DNA from: Myroides odoratimimus
GTDB taxonomy: Bacteria > Bacteroidota > Bacteroidia > Flavobacteriales > Flavobacteriaceae
Reading direction: 5' to 3'
Assembly (NCBI RefSeq): GCF_001485415.1
Contig: NZ_BCMQ01000013.1
Location: 1-64,000 of the forward strand
Length of the DNA stretch: 64,000 bases
Shown: piece after piece, positions 16,956-25,406 of the stretch
Position numbering within the stretch: position 1 is the first letter of the stretch
Layout: each line of letters begins with the position of its first letter
Translations under genes and position numbers: made by a program
Notes under the pieces: generated by a model
The model's database searches: none
What the model was told of the DNA's origin: nothing
The model's input: the letters and a program-made list of their open reading frames with translations, nothing else

Positions 16956-17753
16956 TTAGATCACTTCGATATTAACCATATATCCTTCATAAGTACGGAT
17001 ATTAAATACAGTACCATCTTCGAATAGTAGATATTGTCCTTTGACACCTTTTAACTTACCTTCATAAGAAGGAGTCTTATCAAGGTTAAGACTTTTTATC
17101 TTTGTTGGGAATTGTATGACAGGGTAATTTAGATTAAAGATAGAAGAGTCAGTTTGGTCAAAGTAAGGTCTTACTTCTTCTGGTAGTTTCTCTTTTAGAG
17201 AATTTCTTATTTCTTCTAAGTTTGTTTCTAGTACTTCATTCTGTAGCATCTTTCTCCAATTCGTTTTGTCTGTAAACATATCTTTTAGAGCTACCTCAGT
17301 GATTCCTGCTAAGTATCTATTAGGTACTTCTACTATCTCTATTGCTTTAGAAGCCCCCTGATCTATCCATCTGGTAGGTACTTGTGTTTTTCTAGTTACC
17401 CCTACTTTTACATCACTAGCTACAGCTAGATATACGATATGAGGCTGTATCTGTACCTTTGTTTCATACTCTAAGTCTCTATCTTCTATCCCTAGGTGCG
17501 CTGTACTTAACTCAGGTCTCATGATCCAATCACCTACTTGTGCACTAGAGTAAAAACACTCATAACAAAAGCCTTGTCTAAATATTTTTTTGTGCTGTCC
17601 ACAGTTTAAACATTCATATCCTGTAAACTCAATCTTTATGTTTCTGTCAAGAATCTGATTTATATTGATGAAGTTGCTTTTAAATACTAAATAGTATTCA
17701 ATAGGGGTGTTAAATTCCGTCTGCATTTTGTTTAAAACTCCTTCGTATTGCAT
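16956..17753 (-). CDS. DUF2797 protein with a zinc-ribbon
   Basis: 265 residues from ATG 17753 (MQYEGVLNKMQTEF). A four-Cys site CLNC...CYEC lies near residues 42-62. The motif GWIMRPELSTAHLG-like region is followed by AHLGIEDRDLEYE, PHIVYLAVASDVKVGVTRK and TRWIDQGA. This GIY-YIG-like VGVTR stretch is the hallmark of DUF2797. Function unknown. The longer frame to 17801 adds 16 residues that look non-homologous, so the inner ATG is preferred. Divergent from the GH3 gene by about 110 bp. Confidence 0.87.
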   Translation of the reverse strand: MQYEGVLNKMQTEFNTPIEYYLVFKSNFININQILDRNIKIEFTGYECLNCGQHKKIFRQGFCYECFYSSAQVGDWIMRPELSTAHLGIEDRDLEYETKVQIQPHIVYLAVASDVKVGVTRKTQVPTRWIDQGASKAIEIVEVPNRYLAGITEVALKDMFTDKTNWRKMLQNEVLETNLEEIRNSLKEKLPEEVRPYFDQTDSSIFNLNYPVIQFPTKIKSLNLDKTPSYEGKLKGVKGQYLLFEDGTVFNIRTYEGYMVNIEVI

Positions 17754-17864
17754 AGATAAAATTGTTATTTTTGGGTAAGTCGTAAAAGTACGAAAAAACA
17801 TTTACCACTGTAATTACTAACTTTTCATAATGAAAAGATTAGATACTTGACTAATTAATAAGAT

Positions 17865-19388
17865 ATGGCATTCACAATTATTAATTCTATCGCTTCTTGG
17901 ATATTGAAGAAGAGAATTCACCAGATAGATCTATTTAGAAAATATCCAAATGAAGTACAAAATGACTTGTTTTTGAATTTAATGAAGACAAATGAGAAGA
18001 CAATCTTAGGAAAGCAGTTTGGCTACGATAGTATAAAGAGCTATGGAGACTTCGCAGAGAGAGTGCCTTTATTTAAATACGAAGAGTTTGAGCCTTATAT
18101 AGAACGCGCTCGTCAAGGAGAGAATAATATCTTTTGGCCAGAGCCTATTCGTTGGTTTGCTAAGTCAAGTGGAACTACTAATGCAAAAAGTAAGTTTATA
18201 CCTGTGAGTAATGAAGCATTAGAGAACTGTCATTATAAAGCAGCAAAAGACTTATTGTGTTTATACTTAAATAATAATGAAGATTCCCAGTTATTTACTG
18301 GGAAGAGCTTAAGGTTAGGAGGAAGTAAACAACTTTATGAAGACAAGAATACTTTCTTTGGAGATTTATCGGCTATCTTAATTGATAATATGCCTTTTTG
18401 GGCAGAGTTAAGCAGTACTCCTAGTAACAAGACATCGCTAATGTCTGAATGGGAAAGCAAGATGAATGCAATTATTAAGGAAGTAAGGAATGAGAATGTA
18501 ACTAGTTTTGCAGGAGTACCTTCGTGGATGTTGGTGTTATTAAACCGCATTATACAAGAGACAGGTAGAGGAGATTTATTAGAACTATGGCCTAATGCTG
18601 AGGTTTATTTCCATGGAGGAGTTAGTTTTGAGCCTTATAAGGATCAGTATAAAAAGCTACTACCTAGTGATCGATTTAGATATTATGAGATCTATAATGC
18701 TTCTGAAGGTTTCTTTGCTATCCAAGATCAGAATGACTGTAATGAACTGTTGTTAATGTTAGATTACGGAATATTCTATGAGTTTATTCCTATGGATACT
18801 TTCGGAACTTCTAATCAAAAGATAATTCCATTATCAGAAGTAGAGATAGGTAAGAATTATGCACTAGTGATCACTACTAATGCAGGATTAGTAAGATACT
18901 TAATCGGAGATACAGTGCGCTTTACTAGTCTATTACCTTATCGTATTAAAATAACAGGACGTACTAAACATTTTATCAATGTATTCGGTGAAGAGTTGAT
19001 GATAGAGAATACAGACAGAGCATTGGCAAAGACCTGTATTGAATTGAATGCTGAGGTAGCTGAGTACACGGTAGCACCTATATTTATGGAAGGAAAAGAG
19101 AAAGGTGCTCACGAATGGGTAGTAGAGTTCAGTAAAGCTCCAGACAATCTACAATTGTTCAGTGAAGTACTAGACAAGAATCTACAAGCTCTCAACTCTG
19201 ATTATGAGGCGAAGCGTACGAATAATATGACTTTAAATCCATTAGTATTACATAGCGCTCGTAAGAATCTATTCTATGATTGGCTAAAGAATAACAATAA
19301 ACTTGGAGGACAGCATAAGGTACCACGCTTATCTAATGAGCGTACACTACTAGAAGAACTATTATCAATGCAACGTATATTAGTATAA
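17865..19388 (+). CDS. GH3-family acyl-adenylating (amide-forming) enzyme
   Basis: 507 residues. Belongs to the GH3 branch of adenylate-forming enzymes, best known in plants where they join auxin or jasmonate to amino acids; bacterial roles are largely undefined. Seen: ATP-binding motif I KSSGTTNAKSKFIPVS (near residues 103-118), motif YYEIYNASEGFFAIQ (near 272-286), GLVRYLIGDTVRFT (near 343-356) and KITGRTKHFINVFGEELM. No signal peptide. It could activate a fatty or aromatic acid and join it to an amine. Such genes are common in flavobacteria as single units. Hairpin terminator 19415-19446. Confidence 0.9.
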   Translation: MAFTIINSIASWILKKRIHQIDLFRKYPNEVQNDLFLNLMKTNEKTILGKQFGYDSIKSYGDFAERVPLFKYEEFEPYIERARQGENNIFWPEPIRWFAKSSGTTNAKSKFIPVSNEALENCHYKAAKDLLCLYLNNNEDSQLFTGKSLRLGGSKQLYEDKNTFFGDLSAILIDNMPFWAELSSTPSNKTSLMSEWESKMNAIIKEVRNENVTSFAGVPSWMLVLLNRIIQETGRGDLLELWPNAEVYFHGGVSFEPYKDQYKKLLPSDRFRYYEIYNASEGFFAIQDQNDCNELLLMLDYGIFYEFIPMDTFGTSNQKIIPLSEVEIGKNYALVITTNAGLVRYLIGDTVRFTSLLPYRIKITGRTKHFINVFGEELMIENTDRALAKTCIELNAEVAEYTVAPIFMEGKEKGAHEWVVEFSKAPDNLQLFSEVLDKNLQALNSDYEAKRTNNMTLNPLVLHSARKNLFYDWLKNNNKLGGQHKVPRLSNERTLLEELLSMQRILV

Positions 19389-19414
19389 TATTGTGTAGTT
19401 ATTATAATTCATCA

Positions 19415-19446
19415 AAGCATTCATTTTAATGGATGCTTTTTTTATA
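19415..19446 (+). terminator. Terminator of the GH3 gene
   Basis: Stem AAGCATTCA/TGGATGCTT with one G-T pair, then a T7 run (19438-19444). Confidence 0.85.
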
Positions 19447-19545
19447 TCTAATAGCTAAACTAATGAAGTAAGAAGGATAGTAATTGTAGGTGATACAGTG
19501 ATGTATGATATATGGGATAGATGGTAACTTAGAAAAGTATAGATA

Positions 19546-19577
19546 TAAAAAAACCCTGCCTAGCAGGGTCTTTTTTA
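19546..19577 (-). terminator. Terminator of the acidic lipoprotein gene
   Basis: Stem CCCTGC/GCAGGG (19554-19559, 19563-19568), loop CTA, with A run on the left and T run on the right. It would also stop transcription coming from the left. Confidence 0.9.
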
Positions 19578-19595
19578 TGAACAGTTTTGCTAAAA

Positions 19596-19826
19596 TTATT
19601 TAGCAGCTTCTTCTGTAGCTGGAGCTTCCTCAGTAGCTGGAGCTTCTTCAGTAGTAGCCTCTTCTGTAGCTTCTGGAGCAACTTCTTCAGTAGCTGGAGC
19701 TTCCTCAGTTACTACTTCTTCAGTTGTTGTTTCTTCTACAGCTGGTTCTTTTGCAGTTTCTTTACAAGAAACGAAAGATACTCCCATCATTGCTACTAAA
19801 GCGATGCTTAATGCGATTTTTTTCAT
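19596..19826 (-). CDS. Small acidic repeat lipoprotein
   Basis: 76 residues. Signal peptide MKKIALSIALVAMMGVSFVSC with lipobox FVSC, so Cys21 is the likely lipidated residue after cleavage. The mature 56 residues consist almost only of Glu, Ala, Thr, Pro and Val in short repeats (EEAPATEE, EEVAPEATEEATTEE). It is probably disordered and very acidic. The repeated DNA makes length variation likely. No function known. Expressed from its own promoter at 19863-19890, with a strong terminator. Similar Glu/Ala/Pro-rich small lipoproteins are common in flavobacteria (general knowledge). Confidence 0.82.
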   Translation of the reverse strand: MKKIALSIALVAMMGVSFVSCKETAKEPAVEETTTEEVVTEEAPATEEVAPEATEEATTEEAPATEEAPATEEAAK

Positions 19827-19862
19827 CTTACTAAATTATAAAAGTTAATTATTAATTCGTGA

Positions 19863-19890
19863 CAAATATATGAATTTTTTGGTTCGCAAA
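19863..19890 (-). promoter_or_regulatory. Promoter of the acidic lipoprotein gene
   Basis: Minus strand TTTG (19887-19890), 16 bp, TATATTTG (19863-19870). The spacer is slightly short. Predicted leader is about 30 nt. Confidence 0.6.
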
Positions 19891-19945
19891 ACTTTTTTTG
19901 AATATTTTTTTTTAATCAATAAGTTTCTGTAAACCAATGTCTTAA

Positions 19946-22099
19946 TTACTTTTTTTTCTTAGGTTCTACTAATTTCATCTCCTCAATTAGATGTTTTGCA
20001 TCTGCAAACTTATCTATAATGAATAAAATGTATCTAGCATCTACCATAATGTTACGACAAATAGATGGATCATAGTATATATCACTCATCGTTCCTTCCC
20101 AAACACGGTCAAAGTTTAACCCTATTAGATTACCCTCTGCATCGATAGCTGGACTTCCAGAGTTTCCTCCAGTTGTATGGTTAGTAGCGATGAAGTTCAC
20201 AGGTAATTTACCATTATCTGCATACTGTCCGTAGTCTTTCTTATTATATAGATCTACTAATTTTGCAGGTACGTCGAATTCATAGTCACCAGGTACATAT
20301 TTCTCCATAATACCTTCTAAGTGAGTTACAGGTTCGTAGTACGTAGCGTCTTTAGGGAAGTACCCATCTACTTTACCATAAGTAACACGTAGTGTACTAT
20401 TAGCATCAGGGAATATTCTAGCATCAGGATATAAGTCTAACTGAGCTTTCATAAATGTACGTTGTAAAGCAGCTATTTCTCTTTCTAATTCTTCGTATTT
20501 AGGTAATACATTCTGAATATAGTTTTCGATTAGTGCTTTAGCAAAAGCGTATCCTTTATCGTTGTTGATATTTTTCACTACTTGATCAGCATTACCTTTT
20601 AATAATTCTTGTAGTCCTGCGTAAGTAGTTAATTTACTATTCGCATAGATATCTTTAGTGATAGCTGAGATGTTAGCTCCGTTTAATTCTTTAGGTAAGA
20701 ATTGTTTAGGCGCATCTTTTGCATACATTTCTACGATAGCCTCGAATACTTTTTCGTCAACTGCCTTGCTATAGTTTTTGTAGAATTTGTCTTGACCTTT
20801 GATTAAGTTCTCACGTCTGCTGTTGAATGCTTGTTCATTAGACGCATAAGTCTCTAAAGCATATACTCTCCAAGCCGCAGCTAGAAGTTCAGCATTGCGT
20901 TGTACTACTTCAGCGAAGTAATCTTTGCTAATAGCATAAGGTTTAATATCTCCATAAAGTTTTTCGAACTTAGCAGGGATATCAGCATAAGCTTTAGTGT
21001 TTTTATTTTTCTTAGCTCTTGCGATGAAGTCTTTTTCGAAATCTTGTTTAGCTTGTACAGCGTTCGTCTTTTTTAAACCTTGGCTTTCTCCGATCCATTT
21101 TTTCCAATAGTTAGCTGTGCTAGCATATTTAGATGCATATTGGATCTTGATTGCTTGGTCTGCACGCATAAACTCGTCAGTGATCTTAAGTGCTTTATCA
21201 CGGATACCGATTCTTACAGGGTTTAGATCGTTTACGATTTGTTCTACTGCATAAGATGGTAAGTACTCTTGTGTTCTACCTGGGTAACCAAATACCATAG
21301 TGAAGTCACCTTCTTCTACACCACTAAGTGAGATAGGGAAGAAGTGCTTAGGACGGTAAGGTACATTATCTTTTGAGTATGCTGCTGGTTTATTGTCTTT
21401 GTCAGCGTATATTCTGAATAGAGAGAAGTCACCTGTGTGACGTGGCCATACCCAGTTATCTGTATCAGAACCAAACTTACCAATAGATGATGGTGGTGCA
21501 CCTACTAGACGTACATCTTTAAAAGTCTCTGTTACGAATAAGATGTATTGGTTTCCTTCATAAAAAGATTTAATCTTATTGTCTTGCCATTTTTCTTTAG
21601 GAAATTTAGCTACAGTTGTAGTAATGTTTTTTTGGATCTTAGCTTGTTTTTCTATTTCAGAATCTTTAGCTACTACACCAGCCATTACTTCTTTAGTCAC
21701 GTCCTCTATGCGAACGATGAAAGTAACTTCTAAGTTTTCGTTAGGTAGCTCTTCAGCCATAGATTTAGCCCAGAACCCGTTAGCTAAGTAATCATTCTCT
21801 ACAGAAGAGTGTGCTTGGATCTGTCCATACCCACAGTGGTGATTAGTTAGTAAAAGACCTTGTGAAGAGATAACTTCAGAAGTACACCCACCATTGAAGT
21901 GAGGGACAGCATCTTTCATACTAGATTGGTTCACATCGTAGATATCTTCGATAGACATCTTCATTCCAAGGCTTTTCATTTCTGTTTCATTCATTCCCTT
22001 TAGCAGAGAAGGAATCCACATCCCACCTTGTTGTGCATAGATAGGTAAAGCTACCAATACTACAAGTGCCTTAAATAGATTTTTAATCTTTTTATTCAT
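19946..22099 (-). CDS. S46-family dipeptidyl-peptidase, predicted DPP11 type
   Basis: 717 residues from ATG 22099. Signal peptide MNKKIKNLFKALVVLVALPIYAQ, so periplasmic. Chymotrypsin-like catalytic residues: His in LLTNHHCGYG, Asp in the DTDNWVWPRH region, and Ser647 in TTGGNSGSPA. The residue 18 positions after the catalytic Ser, which sets P1 preference in the family, is Arg665 (NFDR). Family knowledge: Arg there marks DPP11 (Asp/Glu at P1), Gly marks DPP7 (hydrophobic). It removes dipeptides from imported peptides for amino-acid use. A 12-residue longer frame starts at TTG and would spoil the signal peptide. Confidence 0.93.
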   Translation of the reverse strand: MNKKIKNLFKALVVLVALPIYAQQGGMWIPSLLKGMNETEMKSLGMKMSIEDIYDVNQSSMKDAVPHFNGGCTSEVISSQGLLLTNHHCGYGQIQAHSSVENDYLANGFWAKSMAEELPNENLEVTFIVRIEDVTKEVMAGVVAKDSEIEKQAKIQKNITTTVAKFPKEKWQDNKIKSFYEGNQYILFVTETFKDVRLVGAPPSSIGKFGSDTDNWVWPRHTGDFSLFRIYADKDNKPAAYSKDNVPYRPKHFFPISLSGVEEGDFTMVFGYPGRTQEYLPSYAVEQIVNDLNPVRIGIRDKALKITDEFMRADQAIKIQYASKYASTANYWKKWIGESQGLKKTNAVQAKQDFEKDFIARAKKNKNTKAYADIPAKFEKLYGDIKPYAISKDYFAEVVQRNAELLAAAWRVYALETYASNEQAFNSRRENLIKGQDKFYKNYSKAVDEKVFEAIVEMYAKDAPKQFLPKELNGANISAITKDIYANSKLTTYAGLQELLKGNADQVVKNINNDKGYAFAKALIENYIQNVLPKYEELEREIAALQRTFMKAQLDLYPDARIFPDANSTLRVTYGKVDGYFPKDATYYEPVTHLEGIMEKYVPGDYEFDVPAKLVDLYNKKDYGQYADNGKLPVNFIATNHTTGGNSGSPAIDAEGNLIGLNFDRVWEGTMSDIYYDPSICRNIMVDARYILFIIDKFADAKHLIEEMKLVEPKKKK

Positions 22100-22268
22100 A
22101 AAAGTGTTAGTTAGAATTGAATTCGCTGGCAAGATACAATATTACATGGGAACGCTAAAATCGAAATATGTTAATACGCGATAGTACTGTTGGAGTATAG
22201 TGGTTCGTAATATTAGTATACTAAGAAAGTAATCTGTCTGTATTGACTCCGTTAAAACGGTCAAAAAA

Positions 22269-22333
22269 ACGGACTCACTACGGACTCATAACGGACTCAC
22301 TACGGACTCATAACGGACTCACTACGGACTCAT
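22269..22333 (+). repeat. Phased tandem repeat: six 11-bp half-units in three 22-bp units
   Basis: ACGGACTCACT alternates with ACGGACTCATA three times (units start at 22269, 22291, 22313). The third unit ends in CATT. It is preceded by the palindrome CCGTTAAAACGG at 22248-22259. Confidence 0.95.
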
Positions 22334-22761
22334 TTCTATTGAAACTCATTATAAGTACCTATGTGATAGAATGTAAGTAAGGAGTGGAGTTACCTTATCT
22401 TATAGATAGAGAGGTGTGTTTAGAGGGAGAAATAAGATAACTATACTACTGTGTATATATAAGGAGTAGAATTTGTAGTGATGTATCTAAGTGTTGCTGG
22501 AATTATGTCTATATAGCACCATTTTGGTATGAGACTGTACCCTGTCTTGTGTGAGGTGTTATCTTTTCAAAAAAGTAGTTTCTAATGCGAAAAAAAGGTG
22601 TGTGAGAACACAAAAAAGAGAATTAGTGTGTTGAAAAAATCATAATTAGTGATTGTGGTGTTGCAGTAATCAATATTTTGTCTTATATTGGTACATCGGG
22701 ATTAAAATCCGATCGAGTAGACTTTTAATATAAAAGTTCACGACTAGTATAATTATTAATT

Positions 22762-22804
22762 CATATAAAAAAGGTAAGTAACCACTTTGATTACTTACCT
22801 TTTT
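22762..22804 (-). terminator. waaA terminator
   Basis: 14-bp stem AAAAAGGTAAGTAA/TTACTTACCTTTTT (22768-22781, 22791-22804), loop of 9, T run on the minus strand. It ends 4 bases after the waaA stop. Confidence 0.9.
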
Positions 22805-22808
22805 ACTT

Positions 22809-24044
22809 TTAGTGTATATGCTTCATTATTTTTTCTGTAGCATTCTTATTTTTAAGGATAAAATGATTGCTTGTTTTACCTAATTCGATTCTTTTAGCGT
22901 CATTGTATAATAATTCATCAAAGATTTGGTCTAATTCTGATTGTGAATTTACTACTATACAGCTACCTAATGTTATCAAATCCTTAGCTTCTTGGAACTT
23001 TTTATAATTTGGACCAATAATAACAGGCACTCCATAGGTCGCGGCTTCTAGGATATTGTGAATACCTGCTCCAAAACCTCCTCCTATATAGGCAATATCT
23101 GCATAACTATAAGCTTTAGTCAATATAGAGTAGGCATCTATTATATAGACAGAGTACTGGCTAAGATCTTTCTCTTGATGTTGGCTATGCAGTACAGTTG
23201 GTTTCTTTATGTTTTGAACGAGATTATCTATCTGATCCTTTTTGATATTATGTGGCGCAAAGATAAACTTGATAGAATTATCTTGTGTATTGTTGATATA
23301 ATTGGCTAGAATCTTTTCATCTTCTGGCCATGAACTACCGATGACGATAGTCTTCGCCATTTTATTTAAGGTAAAGGCTTCTAGAAATGCCAATTCATTG
23401 TGCTGTTCTAATATCTGAGATACTCTATCGAATCTCGTATCACCTACTATCTCTACATTGTTATATTGCAATTGATTTAGAAGTATCTTAGATACTTCAT
23501 TCTGAACAAAGAAGTATGTAAATGCCTTTAATGCTGTTCTGTAGAATCCTCCATACCATTTAAAGAATACTTGATCTGGTCTTAGTATCCCTGATACTAA
23601 ATAGGTAGGGATATTCTGTTGACGCAATTGATTTAAATAATTAGGCCAATATTCATATTTCACAAAGAATACTTGTTCTGGATGACACAAGGCTAAGAAC
23701 TTTTTAGCATTCGCTAGTGTGTCCATAGGTAAGTATAATGTGGCATCAGCGATAGTATTGTTTTTCTTCACTTCATATCCAGAAGGAGAGAAGAAGGTAA
23801 GCACTATCTTATGCGTAGGGTACTTCTGTTTTAGTTGCTCCATGACAGGAAGCCCCTGTTCATATTCGCCTAACGAAGCTACATGTATCCAGAACACTTT
23901 ATCAGTAGAAAGTATATTGTCTTTTAAGATTTGAAAAGATTGTTTTCTCCCTGCAACGAATAAGCCTAACTTTTTGTTGAACAGCGCGATAATACGGATG
24001 AAGAATATAGAAATATAGGTCAGTATATTATATAGGAAAAACAT
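22809..24044 (-). CDS. waaA: 3-deoxy-D-manno-octulosonic acid (Kdo) transferase
   Basis: 411 residues from ATG 24044. It adds Kdo from CMP-Kdo to lipid A precursor (GT30 family) at the inner membrane. One N-terminal anchor (about 3-20). The acceptor-site Glu is in HVASLGEYEQG (near residues 52-62); VKYEYWPNYL (about 120-130) matches the ETELWPN region; the CMP-binding half includes VIGSSWPEDE and AYIGGGFGAGIHNILEAATYGVPVIIGP (near 310-340). The longer frame up to 24104 begins at TTG and is not needed. Divergent from the aminotransferase gene at 24215. Confidence 0.95.
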   Translation of the reverse strand: MFFLYNILTYISIFFIRIIALFNKKLGLFVAGRKQSFQILKDNILSTDKVFWIHVASLGEYEQGLPVMEQLKQKYPTHKIVLTFFSPSGYEVKKNNTIADATLYLPMDTLANAKKFLALCHPEQVFFVKYEYWPNYLNQLRQQNIPTYLVSGILRPDQVFFKWYGGFYRTALKAFTYFFVQNEVSKILLNQLQYNNVEIVGDTRFDRVSQILEQHNELAFLEAFTLNKMAKTIVIGSSWPEDEKILANYINNTQDNSIKFIFAPHNIKKDQIDNLVQNIKKPTVLHSQHQEKDLSQYSVYIIDAYSILTKAYSYADIAYIGGGFGAGIHNILEAATYGVPVIIGPNYKKFQEAKDLITLGSCIVVNSQSELDQIFDELLYNDAKRIELGKTSNHFILKNKNATEKIMKHIH

Positions 24045-24087
24045 AGGTAAATCTTTATTGAGCGAAATTACGTTTCTTTTGATAAAG

Positions 24088-24121
24088 TTTGAGCTTTGGC
24101 GCAAAGAATTTATTATTTTTG
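24088..24121 (+). promoter_or_regulatory. Promoter of the sugar aminotransferase gene
   Basis: TTTG (24088-24091), 22 bp, TATTTTTG (24114-24121). The spacer is at the long end of the flavobacterial range. Predicted leader is about 85 nt. Confidence 0.5.
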
Positions 24122-24214
24122 TAGTGATAACTAATATCGAAATTAAGTGCTATTTATATAGGTAACTTGTTGGTAATTATATGAATAGTTCAAAAGATAT
24201 AAAAGACAATTAGA

Positions 24215-25345
24215 ATGAAAAAAATTCAAATGGTTGACTTGAAAGGTCAATATGAAGGAATTAAAGAAGAAGTGAATCAATCGATTCAAGAAATATTAGA
24301 ATCTTCTGCTTTTATCAACGGACCACAAGTACACGCATTTCAGGCAAACTTAGAGCAATATTTAGGAGTTAAACACGTGATACCATGTGCTAATGGAACT
24401 GATGCTCTTCAGATCGCTATGATGGGATTAGGTTTAAAACCAGGTGATGAAGTAATCACGGCTGACTTTACTTTTGCAGCTACTGTAGAGGTAATCGCTT
24501 TATTACAATTAACTCCTGTATTAGTAGATGTATGTCCTGATACATTCAATATTTCGATAGAAGCAATCGAAAAAGCGATTACTCCTAAAACTAAAGCTAT
24601 CGTACCAGTACACTTATTCGGACAGTCTGCTGATATGGACGCTATCATGAAGTTAGCTGAGAAACATAACTTATATGTGATCGAAGATAACGCACAAGGT
24701 ATCGGAGCAGATTATACTTATCCTGATGGAAAAGTGGTAAAAACAGGTGCTATCGGACATGTAGCTGCTACTTCATTCTTCCCATCTAAAAACTTAGGAT
24801 GTTATGGTGATGGTGGAGCTATCTTCACTAACGATGATGCATTAGCACATACGTTAAGAGGAATAGTGAATCACGGTATGTATGAGCGTTACCACCACGA
24901 TGTAGTAGGAGTGAACTCTCGTCTAGATAGTATCCAAGCTGCTGTGTTAAATGCTAAGTTACCTAATCTAGATGCTTATAATGTAGCTAGACGTACTGCT
25001 GCTCAGATGTATTCTGCTGCTTTAGCTAATCATCCTAATATCGTTACTCCAGTAGTAGTAGGAGATGAGAATAGCCACGTGTTCCACCAGTATACATTGC
25101 GTATCGTGAATGCTGATAGAAATGCATTATTAGCACACTTACAAGGTAAAGGTATCCCATGTGCTATCTATTACCCAATACCATTACACAATCAGAAAGC
25201 ATATTTAGATCCTCGTTATAATGAGGCTGATTTCCCAGTGACTAATCAGTTGGTACAAGAGGTTCTTTCTTTACCTATGCATACTGAGTTAGACGAAGAG
25301 CAAATCAAGTTTATCACAGATGAGATTAAGGCATTCTTAGGATAG
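24215..25345 (+). CDS. DegT/DnrJ/EryC1/StrS-family sugar aminotransferase
   Basis: 376 residues, PLP-dependent. Typical opening IQMVDLKGQYEGIKEEV, then PCANGTDALQIAMMGLGLKPGDEVI (phosphate-binding turn), DNAQGIGADY (Asp holding the PLP ring) and SFFPSKNLGCYGDGGAI with the Schiff-base Lys near residue 189. The family moves an amino group from glutamate to a nucleotide-linked keto sugar. The exact sugar cannot be called, but the sequence style is of the WbpE/FdtB type. Being next to waaA fits a role in surface polysaccharide or LPS sugars. No sugar dehydratase or glycosyltransferase partners are nearby. Terminator 25366-25396. Confidence 0.88.
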   Translation: MKKIQMVDLKGQYEGIKEEVNQSIQEILESSAFINGPQVHAFQANLEQYLGVKHVIPCANGTDALQIAMMGLGLKPGDEVITADFTFAATVEVIALLQLTPVLVDVCPDTFNISIEAIEKAITPKTKAIVPVHLFGQSADMDAIMKLAEKHNLYVIEDNAQGIGADYTYPDGKVVKTGAIGHVAATSFFPSKNLGCYGDGGAIFTNDDALAHTLRGIVNHGMYERYHHDVVGVNSRLDSIQAAVLNAKLPNLDAYNVARRTAAQMYSAALANHPNIVTPVVVGDENSHVFHQYTLRIVNADRNALLAHLQGKGIPCAIYYPIPLHNQKAYLDPRYNEADFPVTNQLVQEVLSLPMHTELDEEQIKFITDEIKAFLG

Positions 25346-25365
25346 TCTTATAGTACTATAAAACG

Positions 25366-25396
25366 AAAGCAGACCCGATAAGGTCTGCTTTTTTTA
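25366..25396. terminator. Terminator between the aminotransferase and Bcr/CflA genes
   Basis: Stem AAAGCAGACC/GGTCTGCTTT (25366-25375, 25382-25391) with T run; both genes end here. Confidence 0.92.
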
Positions 25397-25406
25397 TGTA
25401 TTGATG

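Larger units (their letters stand above)
22100..22808. other. Gene-free stretch of about 0.7 kb
   Basis: No supported gene between the S46 peptidase start and the waaA stop. It holds the phased 11-bp repeat (22269-22333), an inverted repeat ACTTTTA/TAAAAGT around 22720-22736 and the waaA terminator. Base composition is as AT-rich as its neighbours. Confidence 0.7.

Noticed and set aside
19587..19799. Ser/Phe/Cys-rich 70-residue frame on the plus strand
   Set aside because: It is the opposite strand of the Glu/Ala-rich lipoprotein gene, and its odd composition follows from that.
22269..22333. Possible CRISPR array
   Set aside because: Units are 11/22 bp with no spacers of differing sequence and no cas genes nearby.
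24409..24648. 79-residue minus-strand frame
   Set aside because: Shadow of the aminotransferase gene.
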